Positions 14,284 through 16,542 of a stretch of DNA of 16,542 nucleotides are shown piece by piece (positions within the stretch are counted from its first letter, which is position 1; each line of letters begins with the position of its first letter). Under the pieces are notes generated by a model. That model was not told where the DNA came from, did no database searches, and saw only the letters and a list, made by a program, of their open reading frames with translations. The translations under genes were made by a program, and so were the position numbers. Origin of the DNA: an uncultured Eubacteriales bacterium (GTDB lineage Bacteria > Bacillota > Clostridia > Oscillospirales > RGIG7773); contig CAKTDK010000025.1 of the NCBI GenBank assembly GCA_934541205.1, positions 1 to 16,542 of the forward strand. Direction: 5' to 3'.

Positions 14284-14301
14284 TTAGGGAGGATAATAAA
14301 A

Positions 14302-14682
14302 ATGAAAAAATATAATGTTACTGTAAACGGAACAACTTATGAAGTTGAAGTTGAAGAAGTCGGCGGAGTATCAACAGTTTCTTCCGAAGCTCCTGCTGCT
14401 GCACCGGCTCCTTCGCAGGCTCCTAAAGCTGCGCCAGCGCCTGCAGCTTCCAAACCCAGTGTAGGTCAGGGAGAAAAAGTCAACGCTCCTATGCCAGGTA
14501 CTGTATTGAAAATAAATGTATCAAATGGTCAGCAGGTTAAAAAGGGCGATGTTCTTTGTGTGCTTGAGGCTATGAAAATGGAAAATGATATCGTATCTCC
14601 GAAAGACGGTACAATAACATCAGTTGTTGCAAAACAAGGCGCAACTGTAAATTCCGGCGACGTACTTGTAACTATAGGTTAA
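14302..14682 (+). CDS. Biotin carboxyl carrier protein of the decarboxylase complex
   Basis: Carries the biotin that shuttles CO2 between the carboxyltransferase(s) and the membrane pump. The 126-residue protein has an N-terminal strand segment (MKKYNVTVNGTTYEVEVEEV), a flexible Pro/Ala linker at about residues 30-52 and a C-terminal biotinyl domain at 58-126. The biotinylated lysine is Lys92 in the EAMKMEN motif, with the upstream hinge APMPGTV at 62-68. GGGAGG precedes the start. It corresponds to MmdC, GcdC or transcarboxylase 1.3S. A separate carrier gene means the carboxyltransferases need not carry fused biotin domains; whether the downstream OadA also has one cannot be seen. Confidence 0.96.
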   Translation: MKKYNVTVNGTTYEVEVEEVGGVSTVSSEAPAAAPAPSQAPKAAPAPAASKPSVGQGEKVNAPMPGTVLKINVSNGQQVKKGDVLCVLEAMKMENDIVSPKDGTITSVVAKQGATVNSGDVLVTIG

Positions 14683-14720
14683 TGTACGTTATCCAAATAA
14701 ATTAAGGAGGACGTTATTAC

Positions 14721-15908
14721 ATGGAAGCAATCAGCAATTTTTTGGGCAGTACTGCTTTCGGTGACATACAAGTAGGCAATGTTATTATGTATATAATTGC
14801 GTTTGTGCTTTTATATCTTGCCATTAAAAAAGGATTTGAACCTTTGCTTCTTGTACCGATTGCATTTGGTATGCTGCTTGCAAACCTTCCTCTTGCCGGA
14901 ATATTTCATGAGGAATTTTTTCAAGGCTCAAATATAGATTATGCGGGTCTTTTATCGGGCAAGGCAGGTTTGGTAGACTTTTTATATCTTGGAGTTAAAT
15001 GGGGTATATATCCGCCGCTTATTTTCCTTGGAGTTGGAGCTATGACGGATTTCGGACCTCTTATTTCCAATCCGAAAAGTATTTTGCTTGGAGCTGCGGC
15101 TCAGGCAGGTATATTTGTTACGTTTATAGGAGCTTTATTAATGGGAGCTTTCTTCCCTGATTTATTTAAATTTGGTGTAAATGAAGCTTCTGCAATAGGA
15201 ATTATTGGAGGCGCCGACGGACCTACGGCAATTTTTGTTACAAAAGAGCTTGCGCCCCATCTTTTAGGACCGATAGCTGTTGCGGCATATTCGTATATGG
15301 CTTTGGTGCCGGTTATTCAGCCTCCTATTATGAGAGCTTTGACAACGAAAAAAGAGAGAAGCATAGTAATGGAACAGATGAAACCTGTTTCAAAAGAAGA
15401 AAAAATAGTATTTCCGATTATGGTTACTATTATAGTGTCTTTAATCGTTCCGGATGCGGCTACTTTAATCGGTATGCTTATGCTTGGTAATCTATTTAAA
15501 GAGTGCGGTGTTGTTGAAAGACTTACAAAAACAGCTACAAATGAACTTATTAACATAATTACTATACTTTTGGGTGTTTCTGTAGGGGCAACAGCTTCAG
15601 CAAAAACATTCTTAAAGCCTGAAACTTTGGGTATTATTGTTTTAGGGCTTATAGCTTTCTCTATTGCTACTGCAGCAGGAGTTTTATTCGGAAAGCTTAT
15701 GAGTAAACTTACTGGAGGAAAAATCAATCCTCTTATCGGTTCTGCCGGAGTATCCGCTGTACCTATGGCAGCCAGAGTTTCACAAAAAGTCGGTCAGGAA
15801 GAAAATCCAACAAATTATCTTCTAATGCATGCAATGGGACCAAATGTTGCGGGAGTAATCGGATCTGCTGTTGCGGCAGGTGTATTCCTGTCACTTTTCA
15901 GAGCATAA
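14721..15908 (+). CDS. oadB: Na+-pumping decarboxylase beta subunit (OadB/MmdB/GcdB)
   Basis: Integral membrane subunit that releases CO2 from carboxybiotin and couples this to Na+ export. The 395 residues form many hydrophobic segments. The hallmark GIIGGADGPTAIFVT (159-173) carries the essential Asp166 in the re-entrant region. Other family blocks are FEPLLLVPIAFGMLLANLP (39-57), AYSYMALVPVIQPPIMRALT, GNLFKECGVVERL, SVGATASAKTFL and the C-terminal AGVSAVPMAARVSQ with HAMGPNVAGVIGSA. All look intact. AGGAGG at 14705-14710 fixes the start. The sequence does not show which carboxybiotin source (oxaloacetate, methylmalonyl-CoA or another) feeds it. Confidence 0.97.
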   Translation: MEAISNFLGSTAFGDIQVGNVIMYIIAFVLLYLAIKKGFEPLLLVPIAFGMLLANLPLAGIFHEEFFQGSNIDYAGLLSGKAGLVDFLYLGVKWGIYPPLIFLGVGAMTDFGPLISNPKSILLGAAAQAGIFVTFIGALLMGAFFPDLFKFGVNEASAIGIIGGADGPTAIFVTKELAPHLLGPIAVAAYSYMALVPVIQPPIMRALTTKKERSIVMEQMKPVSKEEKIVFPIMVTIIVSLIVPDAATLIGMLMLGNLFKECGVVERLTKTATNELINIITILLGVSVGATASAKTFLKPETLGIIVLGLIAFSIATAAGVLFGKLMSKLTGGKINPLIGSAGVSAVPMAARVSQKVGQEENPTNYLLMHAMGPNVAGVIGSAVAAGVFLSLFRA

Positions 15909-15929
15909 TTTCTATAAGGAGGAAAAATT

Positions 15930-16542
15930 ATGGCACAGGTTAAAATTACAGAAACTGTTCTTCGTGATGCCCATCAGTCTTTAATTGCGACAAGAATGAC
16001 TACAGAAGAAATGCTTCCTATACTTACAAAACTTGATGAAGTAGGATATCATGCTCTTGAAGCATGGGGAGGAGCTACTTTTGATGCTTGTCTGCGTTTT
16101 TTAAACGAGGATCCGTGGGAAAGATTAAGAACAATCAGAAAAAATGTTAAAAATACAAAGTTACAGATGCTTTTCAGAGGACAAAATATTTTAGGTTATA
16201 GACATTATGCAGATGATGTTGTTGAATATTTTGTTCAAAAATCCATTGCAAACGGTATAGATATAATAAGAATTTTTGATGCTTTAAACGATGTCAGAAA
16301 TCTTAAAACCGCTATTAATGCAACAAAAAAAGAGGGCGGACATTGCCAGGTTGCATTTTCTTATACAACTTCGCCTGTTCATAATATTGACAGCTTTGTT
16401 AAGCTTTCAAAAGAGCTTGAGGAAATGGGCGCTGATTCGATTTGTATAAAGGATATGGCCGGACTTGTTACTCCTTATATTGCTTATGATTTGGTTAAAG
16501 CGTTAAAGGAAAATGTAAGTATTCCGATAGAGTTTCATACTC
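15930..16542 (+). CDS. oadA: Oxaloacetate decarboxylase alpha / transcarboxylase 5S-type carboxyltransferase (3' partial)
   Basis: Carboxyltransferase moving CO2 between oxaloacetate/pyruvate and biotin. It runs off the right edge after 204 codons. The TIM-barrel start shows RDAHQSL (12-18, metal-binding Asp13), LEAWGGATFDACLRFL, MLFRGQNILGYRHYADD, IDIIRIFDALNDVRN and ICIKDMAGL with the likely carboxylated Lys174. The window ends at EFHT, where the next residues should complete the H-T-H metal motif. AAGGAGG at 15916-15922 precedes the ATG, 21 bases after oadB. The missing C-terminus decides whether it has a PycB-type conserved domain and its own biotinyl domain, hence whether it is OadA, PycB or 5S-like. 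Co-occurrence with an acyl-CoA carboxyltransferase in one operon is notable. Confidence 0.95.
   Translation, partial: MAQVKITETVLRDAHQSLIATRMTTEEMLPILTKLDEVGYHALEAWGGATFDACLRFLNEDPWERLRTIRKNVKNTKLQMLFRGQNILGYRHYADDVVEYFVQKSIANGIDIIRIFDALNDVRNLKTAINATKKEGGHCQVAFSYTTSPVHNIDSFVKLSKELEEMGADSICIKDMAGLVTPYIAYDLVKALKENVSIPIEFHT

Noticed and set aside
15317..15727. Reverse-strand ORF within oadB
   Set aside because: Antisense mirror of transmembrane coding sequence; no RBS or promoter.

Overview
This is an AT-rich window from a low-GC, Gram-positive, spore-forming anaerobe, most likely a member of the Clostridia. The support is an alpha/beta-type small acid-soluble spore protein, a superoxide reductase, an FprA-type flavodiiron oxygen reductase, a biotin-dependent Na+-pumping decarboxylase operon, and strong AGGAGG-type ribosome binding sites. 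The order or genus cannot be fixed from the sequence alone. No tRNA, rRNA, CRISPR array or intact mobile element was seen.

Layout. (1) 1-2000: a hybrid histidine kinase with two receiver domains; its N-terminus lies upstream of the window. (2) 2250-5045: an aldo/keto reductase, then two separately promoted oxygen-defence genes, desulfoferrodoxin (superoxide reductase) and the flavodiiron protein FprA, closed by an 18-bp-stem terminator. (3) About 5100-8360: a gene-poor, very AT-rich stretch in decay. It holds a shattered XRE-family regulator, a broken secreted protein with a DNRLRE-like C-terminus, a nonsense-bearing reverse-strand relic ending in a wall-associated-looking domain, and a few small intact genes: a DUF6514-like protein, a three-helix membrane protein, and a coupled 20-residue peptide. 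(4) 8547-10447: the spore protein gene, converging with a reverse-strand gene for a 518-residue ECF-like sigma factor carrying a long winged-helix-containing extension. (5) 10728-12204: aspartate carbamoyltransferase fused to a PyrI-type zinc domain, interrupted by one in-frame amber codon, then a small GNAT-like protein. (6) 12250-16542: an operon with a clear promoter encoding an acyl-CoA carboxyltransferase (MmdA-like), OadG-like gamma subunit, biotin carrier, OadB Na+ pump and the start of an OadA/5S-type carboxyltransferase.

How the parts work together. The last operon carries both carboxyltransferase types (acyl-CoA and pyruvate/oxaloacetate) with one biotin carrier and one membrane pump. 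It could therefore decarboxylate one or both substrates to drive Na+ export, or pass carboxyl groups between acyl-CoA and pyruvate as the Propionibacterium transcarboxylase does. The Dfx/FprA pair gives an anaerobe's reductive removal of superoxide and oxygen (or NO). The most unusual items are the fused sigma factor, the amber-interrupted pyrB-pyrI fusion, the dual-carboxyltransferase operon with altered active-site glycine motifs, and the layered gene decay between 5.1 and 8.4 kb. No clearly new multi-gene system is visible.
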